Positions 13,844 through 14,360 of a stretch of DNA of 14,360 bases are shown piece after piece. A program made the position numbers and the translations under genes. The stretch spans positions 1 through 14,360 of the forward strand of contig JANLYB010000371.1 in assembly GCA_031365425.1 (NCBI GenBank). The letters are read 5' to 3'. Source of the DNA: JANXVY01 sp031365425. GTDB lineage: Bacteria; Pseudomonadota; Alphaproteobacteria; Rhizobiales; Hyphomicrobiaceae. The notes beneath the pieces are model-generated. The model saw nothing but the letters and a program-made list of their open reading frames with translations. It made no database searches and had not been told where the DNA came from. The stretch's first letter is position 1, and each line of letters opens with the position of its first letter.

Positions 13844-14068
13844 TCAAACGTCTTCGAGATCGATATCGAGAATGGCCATTTGGAATTGATAGGAAACTTC
13901 GCCGTCTTCATCCTCGCGATACAGCACCGCCAGGAAATCTTCATCGCGCTTGCCGATATAAACTTCCGCGCTGTCCGTCTTCTTGGGCCGCGCCCGTACT
14001 TCGATTGCCGGGTTGCTGAACCGCTTACGCAGAAACGCCTCGACCTTCGCCATCTCGTCTTTTTTCAC
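13844..14068 (-). CDS. DUF3126 family small protein
   Basis: This 74-aa protein has the full DUF3126 pattern: KVEAFLRKRFSNPAIEVRARP, then KTDSAEVYIG, YREDEDGEVSYQF and the invariant-looking end QMAILDIDLEDV. The family is small, essentially alphaproteobacterial and of unknown function. There is no signal peptide or membrane segment, so it is probably cytoplasmic. The start is GTG at 14068, with AGGAAAG about 9 bases upstream. An ATG five codons later would lose the conserved first residues. The gamma carbonic anhydrase follows after 14 bp, so the pair is likely co-transcribed. Confidence 0.88.
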   Translation of the reverse strand: MKKDEMAKVEAFLRKRFSNPAIEVRARPKKTDSAEVYIGKRDEDFLAVLYREDEDGEVSYQFQMAILDIDLEDV

Positions 14069-14360
14069 AGTCGGTCTTTCCTAATACGCCGGTGATTGAA
14101 TGCGCTTTGCACGGATCGCGCGGGGCACACGCGATCGGCACCATGTCTCACAAAATCGCAGATTTGAAGGGGGTGTCCCAAATGGCATCCCTCTACGCAA
14201 CCCAAGACATAGCCACCAGATCGAATACACCCGCTCCTGTTGCACGCTGAGCTGATACCGGGAACCCGGACATCACGACGCAGCCAGATCATTCACAGAT
14301 CAGCCCCTATCGTTGCAGCCGCAATCTCCTGGGCTCAATCCTTGATCCATAGCCCGAGCC
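14069..14360. other. Non-coding right edge with a hairpin upstream of DUF3126
   Basis: No convincing gene is seen in these 292 bp. A perfect 7-bp inverted repeat GATCGCG/CGCGATC (14114-14120/14130-14136, 9-nt loop) lies about 45 bp upstream of the DUF3126 GTG and could be a leader hairpin, an operator or the terminator of a gene to the right. A second small palindrome, CCGGG-AA-CCCGG, is at 14258-14269. Confidence 0.4.

Noticed and set aside
14172..14243. Short plus-strand ORF of about 23 codons after a GAAGGGGG ribosome-like site
   Set aside because: It is very short with no feature in the peptide; the purine run alone is not enough.
14065..14292. 75-codon minus-strand frame at the right edge
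   Set aside because: It overlaps the DUF3126 ribosome site and start, is rich in Cys, Arg and Gly without pattern, and has no family match.
1..14360. CRISPR array, tRNA, rRNA, transposase or prophage genes
   Set aside because: No regularly spaced repeats, tRNA-like cloverleaf ending in CCA, rRNA-like stretch or mobile-element protein was seen on either strand.

Overview
The window looks like chromosomal DNA from a GC-rich alphaproteobacterium. The DUF3126 protein beside a gamma-class carbonic anhydrase, an ExoR-like Sel1 protein, a DUF2939 protein and a YfdW/Frc-type CoA-transferase all fit that group, but none fixes a genus. Coding density is high. I see no rRNA, tRNA, CRISPR array, phage gene or transposase, so this is mostly ordinary chromosome and I found no clearly new multi-gene system. 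The most unusual non-coding structure is in the convergent intergenic gaps and in the regulatory gap upstream of a GntR-family gene.

Layout, left to right. Bases 1-1530 (+) hold the C-terminal (HyuB-type) half of a 5-oxoprolinase/hydantoinase, cut by the left edge. Bases 1736-4132 (+) encode a large YfhO-family multi-pass membrane protein, probably a GT-C type glycosyltransferase, with a plausible promoter in front. A convergent gap (4133-4364) carries two different palindromic repeat elements side by side. On the minus strand an M48 zinc metalloprotease (5103 to about 6296) is followed by a small DUF2939 envelope protein (4365-4976). A leader of about 500 bp separates this pair from ilvD (6813-8540, +), dihydroxy-acid dehydratase of branched-chain amino acid synthesis. 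A secreted Sel1-repeat protein resembling ExoR overlaps the end of ilvD (8518-9609, +). A second convergent gap (9610-9868) contains several short inverted repeats.

The right third is all on the minus strand. Read in the direction of transcription it is: DUF3126 protein (14068-13844), gamma carbonic anhydrase (13829-13287), a 231-bp regulatory gap with two adjacent perfect palindromes, a GntR/FCD regulator (13055-12324), a formyl-CoA:oxalate CoA-transferase (frc/yfdW type, 12240-10918), and a stand-alone formyltransferase resembling the 10-formyl-THF hydrolase domain of ALDH1L1 (10807-9869). The last three look like one regulated C1/oxalate module: the regulator senses an acid, Frc moves CoA between formyl-CoA and oxalate, and the formyltransferase handles the formyl/folate side. 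The usual partner, oxalyl-CoA decarboxylase, is not in the window. Functions come from recognising sequence motifs by eye; no database search was run.
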